A DNA stretch of 64,000 nucleotides from Pseudomonas bohemica (GCF_002934685.1 NZ_NKHL01000117.1:169001-233000); one strand, 5' to 3'. Positions 50,905 to 59,281 are shown, numbered from the stretch's first letter. The notes: a model not told the origin generated them from the letters alone. Made by a program: numbers and translations.

Positions 50905-52086
50905 ATGCTTATCAAGGTTCGCTCGTCGCCCCTCATGCGCAAAGTTCTTGGCTCACTCACCGCGGTCGTGCTGGCGATTCTTCTCGTCAGCTATGGGCTA
51001 TGGACAAGCAAGCGCCATGTAGGTCATTACCTCACCGACCTGCGCATTCAACTGGTTATCAACGATGGCGAACCGGGTGATCACGGCAATTTGCTGGGAA
51101 TTCAACCGGAGCTGTTTCCGTCCGATTACTCAAGCGTCAAGCGCCTGCACCGCAAGCTTGCGGCGTATCTGCAACAGGCTCGCGATCGTGGCCTGATCAA
51201 CGACAAGACCATCGTTGTCCTGCCTGAACACATCGGCACCTGGCTGTTTGCGGTGGACGAAAAATCGCAGTTCTATCAGGCAGCGACCATTGAAGAAGCA
51301 ATGAACTGGCTGGCGTTCAGCAACCCGCTGCTGTTTGTCGATGCGATGTTTCATGCCCGAGGCGAAAGCCGGCTGGACGATGCACACCTGCGCATGAAAG
51401 CACGCAGCATGGCGCAGGATTATCAGAACGTGTTCGGCGGCCTGGCCAAGGAATTCGGGGTGACGCTGGTGGCCGGTTCGATCGTGTTGCCTGCCCCCGA
51501 AGTGCGGGACGGTCAAATGCAAGTCGGCAAAGGTGCGCTGTACAACAGCAGCGTGGTGTTCGGTCGCGACGGGCTGCCCATCGGCCAGCCGCAACGCCAG
51601 TTGTTCCCGTCCTGGTACCAGCGCGGTTATATCCGCTCCGGCAAAGACGCGCCGTTGAATGTCGTCCAAACCCCTGCCGGCCGGCTCGCCACGCTGATTG
51701 GCAGTGACAGTTGGTACCCGGACAACTATGTGCGACTGAACGCGACGGGCGCGGAGCTGATCGCCGTGCCCGCGTTCGTGGCGGGCAACGGCAGCTGGTC
51801 GCGCCCTTGGCGCGGCGACAAACATCAGGCGCTGTCCAGCCATCTGGACCTGGGCCCCAAACCACTTACCGAAGGCGAAGCCTGGCGACGCCTGGCCCTG
51901 GCACCGATCAGCACGGCCAAGGCAGGCATCAGCGTGTTCATGCGCGGCCAGTTCTGGGATCAGGGCAGCGCCGGTCACAGTTTTGCCAGCCGTGGCGGAC
52001 AAAGCGTTGCCGAACAGTCCATCAGCGCGGCCCCCAAAGGTGCCAAACCCGGTCACGGGGCGCGCCTGATCAATCTTTGGTTGTGA
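50905..52086 (+). CDS. Membrane-anchored nitrilase-fold protein, probably catalytically inactive
   Basis: A 393-residue protein with an N-terminal membrane helix (about residues 13-33, LGSLTAVVLAILLVSYGLW) and a carbon-nitrogen hydrolase domain outside. The glutamate of the E-K-C triad is kept as E108 (VVLPEHIGTW). The lysine position in the QPQRQLFPSW block reads Gln/Arg, and the cysteine position in TLIGSDSWYPDNY reads Gly266, so two of three catalytic residues seem lost. The start is uncertain: ATG 50905 or 50935 (the latter begins just before the helix), with no clear ribosome site. The frame extends to 50749. The AraC gene follows after 3 bases, so both are likely one transcript. The function is unknown; a regulatory or ligand-binding role is possible. 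Confidence 0.8.
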   Translation: MLIKVRSSPLMRKVLGSLTAVVLAILLVSYGLWTSKRHVGHYLTDLRIQLVINDGEPGDHGNLLGIQPELFPSDYSSVKRLHRKLAAYLQQARDRGLINDKTIVVLPEHIGTWLFAVDEKSQFYQAATIEEAMNWLAFSNPLLFVDAMFHARGESRLDDAHLRMKARSMAQDYQNVFGGLAKEFGVTLVAGSIVLPAPEVRDGQMQVGKGALYNSSVVFGRDGLPIGQPQRQLFPSWYQRGYIRSGKDAPLNVVQTPAGRLATLIGSDSWYPDNYVRLNATGAELIAVPAFVAGNGSWSRPWRGDKHQALSSHLDLGPKPLTEGEAWRRLALAPISTAKAGISVFMRGQFWDQGSAGHSFASRGGQSVAEQSISAAPKGAKPGHGARLINLWL

Positions 52087-52089
52087 CCG

Positions 52090-53130
52090 ATGAACGCGTC
52101 TCGGGTACGGCTGGGCGATCTGTCCGTGGGTTTCGTTCATAGCCTCGCCGACGCCGTGCGCTGCGCTGGCCACGATCCACAACCGCTGCTCGATCAATAC
52201 GGCCTGGACGCCGCACGCCTGGGTGAAGCCGGGGCGCGGCTGTCGATCCCGCGCTATATGCGCTTGGGCCATGCGGCCATCCAGCTGTCCGGCATGCCAG
52301 GGCTTGGCCTGCGCATGGGCCAGTTGAGCCGTATGGGTCAGGCGGGGCTTGCCGGAATCACTGCCGCCCAGGCGCCGACCGTTCGCGAGGCGGCGCGCAC
52401 GCTGATTCGTTTCGAGGCGCTGTACGGCTCCAATTATCGCGGGCAATCGAGTTTTCACGAGGACAGCGAGGGTGCCTGGCTGCGGTTTTATTCCATCAGC
52501 CCGTACAACGACTACAACCGCTTCGTCGTGGATTCGATTCTTGCCGGCTGGTTGCATCAGCTATCGACACTGGCTGGCGCACCCGTCATGGCGGAGCGTG
52601 TCGACATCGAATTCGAGGCACCGACCTATGTCGCAGACTATTCGGTATTGAGCGAGCAACCGGTGAATTTCGGGTCGGGGCTCAACCAGTTGCGCCTGAG
52701 CCAGCACAGTCTGGGGCTGCGCAATCCCGATCACGTCCCCAGCACCTGGCGGCACCTGCTGCAACTGTGCGAAAGGGAGCTGGAGCAACTGACGCGCACC
52801 CGCAGCCTGCGTGAACGTATCACTCAATTGCTGGGACCGTTGCTCAATGGAGGGAGGGAACCGGATCTGGAGGAAGTGGCAGCCCGGCTGAAAATGCCGA
52901 CCTGGACCCTGCGCCGCAGACTGGCAGAAGAAGGGACGCGCTTTCGCGCGGTGCTCAATGACACGCGTCGAGATCTGGCGATGACCTACATCCGCGATAC
53001 GGAACTGGCCTTTGGCGAGATCGCCTACCTACTGGGCTTTGCTTCGGCCGAAGCCTTTCAACGCGCCTTCAAACGATGGAACGGACAAACCCCGGGGGAG
53101 TTCCGCCGTAGCCAGCGTCATTCGGCCTGA
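52090..53130 (+). CDS. AraC family transcriptional regulator
   Basis: A 346-residue regulator with an N-terminal arabinose-binding-like AraC domain (PF12625 type; LSIPRYMRLGHAAIQLSGMPG) and a C-terminal double helix-turn-helix (about 250-340; LEEVAARLKMPTWTLRRRLAEEGTRF and FGEIAYLLGFASAEAFQRAFKRWNG, ending TPGEFRRSQ). This architecture is that of OruR/VirF-like activators that control nearby catabolic or uptake genes. The divergent TonB receptor and the co-transcribed nitrilase-fold gene are the obvious candidate targets. It starts 3 bases after the upstream stop. Confidence 0.9.
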   Translation: MNASRVRLGDLSVGFVHSLADAVRCAGHDPQPLLDQYGLDAARLGEAGARLSIPRYMRLGHAAIQLSGMPGLGLRMGQLSRMGQAGLAGITAAQAPTVREAARTLIRFEALYGSNYRGQSSFHEDSEGAWLRFYSISPYNDYNRFVVDSILAGWLHQLSTLAGAPVMAERVDIEFEAPTYVADYSVLSEQPVNFGSGLNQLRLSQHSLGLRNPDHVPSTWRHLLQLCERELEQLTRTRSLRERITQLLGPLLNGGREPDLEEVAARLKMPTWTLRRRLAEEGTRFRAVLNDTRRDLAMTYIRDTELAFGEIAYLLGFASAEAFQRAFKRWNGQTPGEFRRSQRHSA

Positions 53131-53139
53131 TGGTTTCTT

Positions 53140-53226
53140 TTACAACTCGGTAGCGTCGTCCGCGGGTTCCAGCGGGTCGAGTTCGTACGCCTGATATTCC
53201 AGTAGCTCTTCTTGATATTCGTCCAT
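53140..53226 (-). CDS. Small acidic protein, 28 residues
   Basis: A short frame starting ATG GAC GAA TAT CAA at 53226 and ending TAA at 53140. The product begins MDEYQEELLEYQAYE and ends PADDATEL; it is highly acidic with no basic residue. GAGTGATGG precedes the ATG (AGGG, then GAGTG), a fair ribosome site. I have the impression that similar short MDEYQEELLE proteins occur beside ilvA in other pseudomonads, but could not check. It was too short for standard ORF lists. It is convergent with the AraC gene. Confidence 0.6.
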   Translation of the reverse strand: MDEYQEELLEYQAYELDPLEPADDATEL

Positions 53227-53685
53227 CACTCATGCCCTCGTGGCTGGTCTTTTCGTTTCGGTCGTCTTTTTCCGTCGTTTCAGCGACTGGTTTCACTGAC
53301 CACGACCGTCACCCTAAAGTGCCCTCATGAATGGCACATGAAGGCTTGTTGAACAATCAACGAAGTGAACTCGGAAAAATTAACCGACGCTTCCTTGTCA
53401 GCGCTCTGGGGCGGGGTCCGTAGCCAAACGAGTGAATATTTGGCTCACGACAAAAATTCGTGCAAGTGGTCAGGAAAAAATCGCGATCGCGCAGCAGACG
53501 ACCTTCTGTGGGAGTGAGCGTGCTCACGAAGAGTCCACTGCATACACATTCCATGTAGGACCTGGAGGTCAGTCTTCGTGAGCACACTCACTCCCACAGG
53601 GTAACGGGTGCTGCCAGGGGAATGTGTTCACAGAGCATTAAATTGCTATTGACCGCCAGGGGTGCTGCGCAATAGTCTTCGATCC
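53227..53685. other. Spacer before the ilvA leader
   Basis: 459 bases with a REPIN at 53506-53600 and AT-rich patches. TTGACC (53649-53654) with AATAGT 16 bases later is a weak promoter candidate for the ilvA leader. No further gene was seen. Confidence 0.5.
53506..53600. repeat. REPIN, GTGGGAGTGAGC family
   Basis: CTGTGGGAGTGAGCGTGCTC (53506 onward) faces TCTTCGTGAGCACACTCACT (53573 onward), ending CCCACAGG at 53600. Both arms carry the same compensating change (GCGTGC/GCACAC), which keeps the pairing. Confidence 0.88.
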
Positions 53686-53751
53686 ATGAACGTAACCAAG
53701 CATTTCTTCGGCCAGATAATTATTACCGCCATTCCAGTCATGGCGGGTTAG
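53686..53751 (+). CDS. Putative ilvA leader peptide (21 residues, Ile/Thr-rich)
   Basis: ATG AAC GTA ACC then, near its end, ATA ATT ATT ACC GCC ATT CCA GTC: the run QIIITAIPV holds four isoleucine and one threonine codons within seven. The stop TAG overlaps the GGCGGGTT segment that can pair with the downstream terminator arm. This is the classical layout of a branched-chain amino acid attenuation leader. A clear Shine-Dalgarno sequence is lacking before the ATG, which is the main caveat. Confidence 0.7.
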   Translation: MNVTKHFFGQIIITAIPVMAG

Positions 53752-53797
53752 CCGACGTTTGCACCGAACCCGCCCTAGAGGCGGGTTTTCTCTCTCT
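53725..53797 (+). promoter_or_regulatory. Transcription attenuator of ilvA
   Basis: Segment 1 ACCGCCAT (53725-53732, inside the Ile codons) can pair with segment 2 ATGGCGGGT (53740-53748). Segment 2 GGCGGGTT (53742-53749) can instead pair perfectly with segment 3 AACCCGCC (53767-53774). Segment 3 pairs perfectly with segment 4 GGCGGGTT (53780-53787), followed by TTCTCTCTCT. A ribosome stalled at the Ile codons would cover segment 1 and favour 2:3 (antiterminator); otherwise 3:4 forms a terminator. Confidence 0.72.
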
Positions 53798-53834
53798 GTC
53801 TCCCGGGCCCCAAACTTCGAACCAGGAGTCAGAC

Positions 53835-53915
53835 ATGATCATCAACCGCCCTTCTCTCGCCGCCGTTGCCCAGTGCCTGATCATCGCCGCCCTTTCGACG
53901 GGGACGACACGATGA
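53835..53915 (+). CDS. Short ORF coupled to ilvA (26 residues)
   Basis: It begins ATG ATC ATC AAC after a strong ribosome site (CCAGGAGTCAGAC) and ends in TGA that overlaps the ilvA ATG (ATGA). The peptide is MIINRPSLAAVAQ, then CLIIAALSTGTTR; four Ile and three Thr in 26 residues, hydrophobic in the middle. ilvA itself has no other good ribosome site, so this ORF may drive ilvA translation by coupling. A real second leader or only a translation entry site: both fit. Confidence 0.5.
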   Translation: MIINRPSLAAVAQCLIIAALSTGTTR

Positions 53916-55465
53916 ACCAGATGCTCCCCAATGCGGCGGTCAGTGGCGATCTGCTGAACTTCTATGCCAGGAAAATCCTCACCTCTCGCGTCTACGACGT
54001 CGCCGTGGAAACTCCGCTGCAGGGCGCTCGTCAGCTGTCCGAGCGGCTCGGCAACCAGGTGTTGCTCAAGCGCGAGGACCTGCAACCAGTGTTCTCCTTC
54101 AAGATTCGCGGCGCCTATAACAAGCTGGCGCAACTGAGCCCTGAAGAACTGGCGCGCGGCGTGGTCACGGCTTCGGCGGGCAATCACGCCCAAGGGTTGG
54201 CGCTGGCGGCGAAGACGCTGGGTGTGGCGGCAACCATCGTGATGCCCAAGACCACGCCGGAGATCAAGGTCGAGGGCGTACGCTCCCGCGGCGGAAAAGT
54301 CGTGCTGCACGGCGACTCTTTCCCCGAAGCGCTGGCGTATTCGCTGAAGCTGGTTGAGGAAAAAGGCTACGTCTACATCCACCCGTATGACGATCCAGAC
54401 ACCATCGCCGGGCAAGGCACGGTGGCGATGGAGATCCTGCGTCAGCATCCGGGCCAGCTGGACGCGATCTTCGTGCCGGTGGGCGGCGGCGGGCTGATTG
54501 CAGGGATCGCGGCGTACGTGAAATACCTGCGTCCGGAGACCAAGGTGATCGGCGTCGAACCGGACGATTCCAACTGCCTGCAACAGGCCATGGCCTATGG
54601 CGAGCGCGTGGTGCTGCAGCAGGTCGGGCTGTTCGCGGACGGCGTGGCGGTGGCGCAGATCGGCAAGCACACCTTCGACATCTGCAAGGATTACGTCGAT
54701 GAAGTGATCACGGTCAGCACCGATGAAATCTGCGCGGCGATCAAGGACATCTACGACGACACCCGCTCGATCACCGAACCTGCGGGCGCGTTGGGCGTGG
54801 CCGGGATCAAGAAATACACCGAGCAATACGGCGTCAGCGGGCAGACCTTCGTCGCCATCGATTCAGGCGCCAACGTCAACTTCGACCGCCTGCGCCACGT
54901 CGCCGAGCGCGCCGAACTGGGCGAAGGCCGCGAAGCGATCATCGCCGTGACCATCCCCGAACAGCCGGGCAGCTTCAAAGCGTTCTGCGAGGCGGTGGGC
55001 AAACGTCAGATCACCGAATTCAACTACCGCTATCACACCGATCGCGAGGCGCACATCTTCGTCGGCGTGCAGACTCACCCTGAGAACGACCCACGCAAGG
55101 CGCTGATCGCCAGCCTCACCGCCCAGGGTTTCCCGGTGCTGGACCTGACCGACAATGAACTGGCCAAGCTGCATTTGCGGCACATGGTCGGTGGGCATTC
55201 AGAGCGGGTCAGTGATGAAGTGGTGTTCCGCTTCGAATTCCCGGAGCGGCCGGGGGCGCTGTTCAACTTTCTGAATAAGCTGGGCGGCAAGTGGAATATT
55301 TCGATGTTTCATTACCGTAATCATGGCGCAGCGGATGGGCGGGTTGTGGCAGGGTTGGTGGTGCCGGAGGATGAGCGGCATCTGGTGTCGCAGGCGCTGG
55401 CGGAGATTGGGTACCCCTATTGGGATGAGACGAATAACCCGGCGTACAGGCTCTTCCTGGGCTGA
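53912..55465 (+). CDS. ilvA: Threonine ammonia-lyase, biosynthetic
   Basis: A 517-residue PLP enzyme that deaminates threonine to 2-oxobutyrate, the first step of isoleucine synthesis. PLP lysine K64 lies in PVFSFKIRGAYNKL; the SAGNHAQGLALAA and glycine-rich PVGGGGLIAGIA loops bind substrate and cofactor phosphate. The C-terminal part has two ACT-like regulatory domains (from about 340; IPEQPGSFKAFCEAVG and FPERPGALFNFLNKLGG), so it is the allosteric biosynthetic form inhibited by isoleucine, not the catabolic TdcB type. The ATG at 53912 overlaps the stop of a 26-residue ORF. It has a leader attenuator upstream, so the enzyme is likely controlled both by end-product inhibition and by attenuation. 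Confidence 0.96.
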   Translation: MNQMLPNAAVSGDLLNFYARKILTSRVYDVAVETPLQGARQLSERLGNQVLLKREDLQPVFSFKIRGAYNKLAQLSPEELARGVVTASAGNHAQGLALAAKTLGVAATIVMPKTTPEIKVEGVRSRGGKVVLHGDSFPEALAYSLKLVEEKGYVYIHPYDDPDTIAGQGTVAMEILRQHPGQLDAIFVPVGGGGLIAGIAAYVKYLRPETKVIGVEPDDSNCLQQAMAYGERVVLQQVGLFADGVAVAQIGKHTFDICKDYVDEVITVSTDEICAAIKDIYDDTRSITEPAGALGVAGIKKYTEQYGVSGQTFVAIDSGANVNFDRLRHVAERAELGEGREAIIAVTIPEQPGSFKAFCEAVGKRQITEFNYRYHTDREAHIFVGVQTHPENDPRKALIASLTAQGFPVLDLTDNELAKLHLRHMVGGHSERVSDEVVFRFEFPERPGALFNFLNKLGGKWNISMFHYRNHGAADGRVVAGLVVPEDERHLVSQALAEIGYPYWDETNNPAYRLFLG

Positions 55466-55566
55466 CTCGGCGAGTCTTGGTATTGCCCGTCGTTGCACGA
55501 TCCACGCTTGTGATTCTGGCCGGAGATCGCGCAAAACTCATGGCTTTTGATTCTGGCCGCAGGAAC

Positions 55567-55679
55567 GTGCTTGCCCGCGAACTGGCGCGAAGCGGCAGCA
55601 AAATCGGCAGACGCGGTGTGGCAGTTAGACCGTATTCTGAGGTTTCGCTGCCGCTGCGCGCCAGTTCGCGGGCAAGCGC
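55567..55679. repeat. Long inverted repeat, GCTTGCCCGCGA family
   Basis: GTGCTTGCCCGCGAACTGGC (arm 55567-55603) and its complement (arm 55643-55679, ending CGGGCAAGCGC) are 37-base arms with few mismatches around 39 bases. Its core differs from the GTGGGAGTGAGC family. Confidence 0.85.
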
Positions 55680-55753
55680 ACTTCTACGCCTTTCGGCAGA
55701 ATCAGGTCGCTGGCAAGCACGCTAGCCTCCAGACGGAAGCGGGTCGCCATAAT

Positions 55754-56608
55754 CTATTGCGCTGGCGTCGCCTCAGGTACCGGTTCAGGTGTCGGAGTCG
55801 TCTCCGGCGCAGGGATTGCTGACGGTTCCGGTGCAGGCTGTGCTGGCGCCGCCGGCTCCGTCTTTACCGGCTCAGGTTCGGCAGGGGCTGGCATCGGTTC
55901 GCTGCTCTGCTCGGTGGTAGTGGCAGGTGGCGTAGTCGGCGTTGCTACTGGCGCGGGTGCGGCGGCCGGTGGCGCCTCAGCCGGTTTCTGCTCGGTCAAT
56001 GCGGCGGCCTTGGCAGCGGCAGGCTCCGGCATGCCCAGATCGGTCTTCGGTTTTTCTTTGATGTGCGCAGCTTTCTTCACTTCAGGCGGCAGGAAGTTCT
56101 CCACCAGCGCGAAGAAACGGTCGTAAAACTTGGAAGACGCCACCGTTTCACTGGCCACCTTGACCATCGAGTCATCCGTCGAGCCGATCGGCATCGACAC
56201 CGAACCCAACACGCCGACACCCAGACTGGCCGAGTTATTGACCTTCTTCAGCGCATAGCGATCTTGCAGAGCGTTGGCGAACATGGTGGTTTTGCCGTTG
56301 GCGCTGCCATCAGCGGCACACACCACATTGAAGCTGATCTCCATGTGAGTTTCGCCAGTCTGCTGGAAACTCTTGTGACCGGCGATCGACTTCGGATCGC
56401 TGCTGGTAATGATGTATCCCTGACTCAACAGCGCCCGGCGACCCGCTTCGCAGGTAGCGGCGTCGGAAACGGGATAGTTGCGGGAGAACGTCCCAGCGTC
56501 GTCAAAGTTTTCGTGCTCGTAGACAGCCTGTTTCTTGGACGAGCAGCCCGCGGCGGCCAGCAGGACAAGCGCCCAGCATGCGATACGAAAGCTCAGTAAT
56601 TTAGACAT
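55754..56608 (-). CDS. DUF2242 family lipoprotein with proline-rich tail
   Basis: A 284-residue protein with a type II signal peptide: lipobox LAAAGC puts the lipidated cysteine near residue 22, followed by SSKK. The globular part (25-175) has VYEHENFDDAGTFSRNYPVSDAATC and RRALLSQGYIITSSDPKSIAGHKSFQQ, fitting DUF2242, of unknown function. From about 190 the chain is low-complexity Pro/Ala/Glu/Thr (APAPVATPTTPPATTT), a likely periplasm-spanning linker. The ATG at 56608 was chosen because it starts the signal peptide. The gene is alone on the minus strand. Confidence 0.88.
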   Translation of the reverse strand: MSKLLSFRIACWALVLLAAAGCSSKKQAVYEHENFDDAGTFSRNYPVSDAATCEAGRRALLSQGYIITSSDPKSIAGHKSFQQTGETHMEISFNVVCAADGSANGKTTMFANALQDRYALKKVNNSASLGVGVLGSVSMPIGSTDDSMVKVASETVASSKFYDRFFALVENFLPPEVKKAAHIKEKPKTDLGMPEPAAAKAAALTEQKPAEAPPAAAPAPVATPTTPPATTTEQSSEPMPAPAEPEPVKTEPAAPAQPAPEPSAIPAPETTPTPEPVPEATPAQ

Positions 56609-56869
56609 CAAACATCCCGGGGAAAAAGGTCGACAGAACAGTGGACCGGAGAAAACGCAGGTAAGTCTGCAACAAGCCTTAAATTGGATCAACGCAGAGT
56701 TTGCAACCACATGGATACATCAGGGATTTCATGGTCACTCGCCCGAGCGTACAGCACGACGGCAGGTGGTTTCAGGCTTTCGGCGTCGGCGGAGGACGAC
56801 ACCGAAGAATAGCCGACCGGAGGCAAGAATCGACTGACGGTCGTCACTCTCGCCTGCGCCACAAGGGCA

Positions 56870-58135
56870 TCAGACCTCACCGTGCTCCAGGCGCACGCCC
56901 AGGAACTCCAGCGCACGCCAGTAGCCCGGATAGGTCTTGCCGACGCAATCCGGATCCTGAATGCGCACCCCAGATACTTTCAGGCCAGCCAAGGCAAAGC
57001 ACATCGCGATCCGGTGGTCGGAGTGGGTGTTGATCAGCGCATGGCTGTTGGTGCCGGCAAGACCAGGATCGGACGCCACCAGCAGGTCATCGCCTTCTAC
57101 CGTCGCCAGCCCGGGACGCACCTGGTTCAGACCGTCATGGAGGGCCTGGACCCGGTCACACTCCTTCACCCGCAGGTTGGCCAGATCGACGAAGCGCACC
57201 GGCGTTTCGTTGAAGGCAGCCAGCACCGCCAGCGTAGGGATCGCGTCCTGCATTTGCGAGCCGTTGATCACCGCAGGCATCTTCGGAAACTGCGCGATCA
57301 TCTCCATCGCCTTGGCGTCAGGCTGGGTGAAGGCTTCAGCCGCGACACCCAGATCGATTTTGCCAGCGGTAAGCGCCTCGGCAGCCCATAGATAAGTGGC
57401 AGCGGAGGCATCGGGCTCGATCTGGTAATCGCAAGCGGCGTATCCGGTCGGCGCCACGCGCCACAACGCCTCGTCGACGACTTCCACTTCGGCACCAAAG
57501 GCGCGCATGCAGGCGATGGTCAGATCTATGTAGCCGCGAGCCCCGATTTCCTTGCCCGTGAGCGCGACTTCAATGGGCGCATCGCCACAGGCGGCAACCA
57601 TCAACAGTGCCGAGACATACTGGCTAGACATGCCGCCGTCGATTTCGAAGCGTGTCGCCTTGATCGAACCGTCGCCGTGGATGGTCACCGGCGGGCATCC
57701 AGTGGCGCTCTCGGCGCTCAGGCCGCCCTTGCGCAGGGCTTCCAGCAGAGGCCCAATCGGCCGCTTCTGCATGTAGTGATCGCCGTCCAGGGTGACAGTG
57801 CCGTCTACCGTGGCAACCGCCGCCGTCAGGAAGCGCACGGCGGTTCCAGCGTTGCCCAGAAACAGCGGGGCATCGGGAATTTGCAGGCTGCCGCTGCTGG
57901 TGACCACGAAACTGGTGTCGTCCGGCTCGTCGATGGTCACGCCCATCTGCCGCAGGGCGTTGGACATATGCCGGGTGTCATCGCTTTTCAGGGCGCCTCG
58001 CAGATGGCTGGTGCCCTTGGCCAGCGCCGCCAGCAGCAATGCGCGGTTGGTGATCGACTTGGAGCCAGGTGGCGCGACATGCCCCGTCAACGGTACACCC
58101 GGTGGGATCACAGTGATGGTTTGGTTCATGCCCAT
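56870..58135 (-). CDS. aroA: 3-phosphoshikimate 1-carboxyvinyltransferase (EPSP synthase), stand-alone
   Basis: A 421-residue enzyme of the shikimate pathway that joins PEP and shikimate-3-phosphate. Landmarks: PPGSKSITNRALLLAALAKG (phosphate-binding KS), FLGNAGTAVRFLTAAV (PEP loop), DGDHYMQKRPIGPL (R region), GGMSSQYVSALLMVA, and DHRIAMCFALAG. In the PEP loop G97, T98 and R101 are kept, but the position after the arginine is Phe (102), where the E. coli-type enzyme has Pro. Pseudomonads usually carry aroA fused to another aromatic gene (as I recall for P. aeruginosa), so this is likely a second, separate copy. The ATG at 58135 (GGAG upstream) was chosen; ATG 58129 also fits. Confidence 0.92.
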   Translation of the reverse strand: MGMNQTITVIPPGVPLTGHVAPPGSKSITNRALLLAALAKGTSHLRGALKSDDTRHMSNALRQMGVTIDEPDDTSFVVTSSGSLQIPDAPLFLGNAGTAVRFLTAAVATVDGTVTLDGDHYMQKRPIGPLLEALRKGGLSAESATGCPPVTIHGDGSIKATRFEIDGGMSSQYVSALLMVAACGDAPIEVALTGKEIGARGYIDLTIACMRAFGAEVEVVDEALWRVAPTGYAACDYQIEPDASAATYLWAAEALTAGKIDLGVAAEAFTQPDAKAMEMIAQFPKMPAVINGSQMQDAIPTLAVLAAFNETPVRFVDLANLRVKECDRVQALHDGLNQVRPGLATVEGDDLLVASDPGLAGTNSHALINTHSDHRIAMCFALAGLKVSGVRIQDPDCVGKTYPGYWRALEFLGVRLEHGEV

Positions 58136-58250
58136 GGTCCAGCTCTCCAAATTCGAAATCAGCGCCGCTTCGACAAGCCGCCAATCATGGCATTTATCGT
58201 CACGATCTGCAGCAGCGCATTGCTATTTGCGCCGAAGGAAAAGTCGGAAG

Positions 58251-59204
58251 CTATCGCGGGGTTTGTCGACTCAGGCGGTATTGTCGGCCAACCCGCACCA
58301 GGGACTGCAGCGTATCGGTGTCCGGTCGATAACCCAGCACTCGACGCGCCTTGCCAGAGTCAACCGTTAACGAACCGCACAACTGTGTATAGAGGTCCCC
58401 TTTGCCAGCCAGCTTGAGCAATGCTGCCAACACAAATTGCGGCACGGGAATCGACCAGCGTCGCCTCTGCATCCCATGCGCCAGCGCTTCGAGCATTTGG
58501 TCAGTGGAAACGTCCGAACCGTCGCTGGCCAGAAACAGCTCGCCGCCAGCTTGGGGATGGCGTGCCGCCAATGAAATCAGCAGCGCCAGGTTATCCACCG
58601 AGATAATACTGCGGGCGTTGCGCACCAGGCCGAAGGGGCTCGGAATGCCTTTGTCGACCACTTTGAGCAGGGTGTTGAAGTTCCCCGGGGCGTCGGCCCC
58701 GTACACCAACGGCGGGCGGATGATCACCAGTTGCATGTCTGAAGCCTGCAACAGCGCTTTAAGGCCCTCCTCCGCTTGCAGTTTCGAACGCGCATAGTCG
58801 GCCGCTGGAGCAGGCTCAGAGTCCTCGGTGAAGCGCTGCTGTGCAGACTGATTGCCGTTCACTCCGATGGAACTGACGAACACCAGACGCTTGACGCCCG
58901 CCTCCACTGCCAGACGCGCCAGCTGCAACGTCGCATCACGATTTATGGCTCGATACAGCTCCGGCGCATCGCCCTGCTTGTTCAGGACGTGAGCGCGGCC
59001 TGCCAGATGCACGACGCAATCGATTCCATGCAGGCTTTCGCTGATGGACTGGGCATCAGTGAAGTCCTTCGCCTGATAATCAACACCGGCAACCGACCCG
59101 CCCCCGCTTCTGGAGACGCCATGAACATCATGGCCTTCGCTGACCAGCAGCTCGCACAACCGTGAGCCGATGAAGCCGGTGGCTCCTGTGACAAGAATCC
59201 GCAT
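58251..59204 (-). CDS. NAD-dependent epimerase/dehydratase (extended SDR)
   Basis: A 317-residue extended short-chain dehydrogenase. The Rossmann motif TGATGFIGSRLCELL starts the protein; VVHLAGRAHVLNKQG and VFVSSIGVNGN (catalytic Ser region), then YARSKLQAEEGLK (YxxxK active site) and RPPLVYGADAPGNF follow. It resembles UDP-glucose 4-epimerase-like enzymes from O-antigen clusters, but no such cluster is here. The sugar substrate is unknown. The ATG at 59204 starts the Rossmann fold; ATG 59225 would add seven residues. Confidence 0.9.
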   Translation of the reverse strand: MRILVTGATGFIGSRLCELLVSEGHDVHGVSRSGGGSVAGVDYQAKDFTDAQSISESLHGIDCVVHLAGRAHVLNKQGDAPELYRAINRDATLQLARLAVEAGVKRLVFVSSIGVNGNQSAQQRFTEDSEPAPAADYARSKLQAEEGLKALLQASDMQLVIIRPPLVYGADAPGNFNTLLKVVDKGIPSPFGLVRNARSIISVDNLALLISLAARHPQAGGELFLASDGSDVSTDQMLEALAHGMQRRRWSIPVPQFVLAALLKLAGKGDLYTQLCGSLTVDSGKARRVLGYRPDTDTLQSLVRVGRQYRLSRQTPR

Positions 59205-59281
59205 GACTTGCGACTCGCTCTCCATGAATTGGCCGAATGATAAACGCAGAATCCGTGGCTGGACGGGAGTTTTTCGCACGT

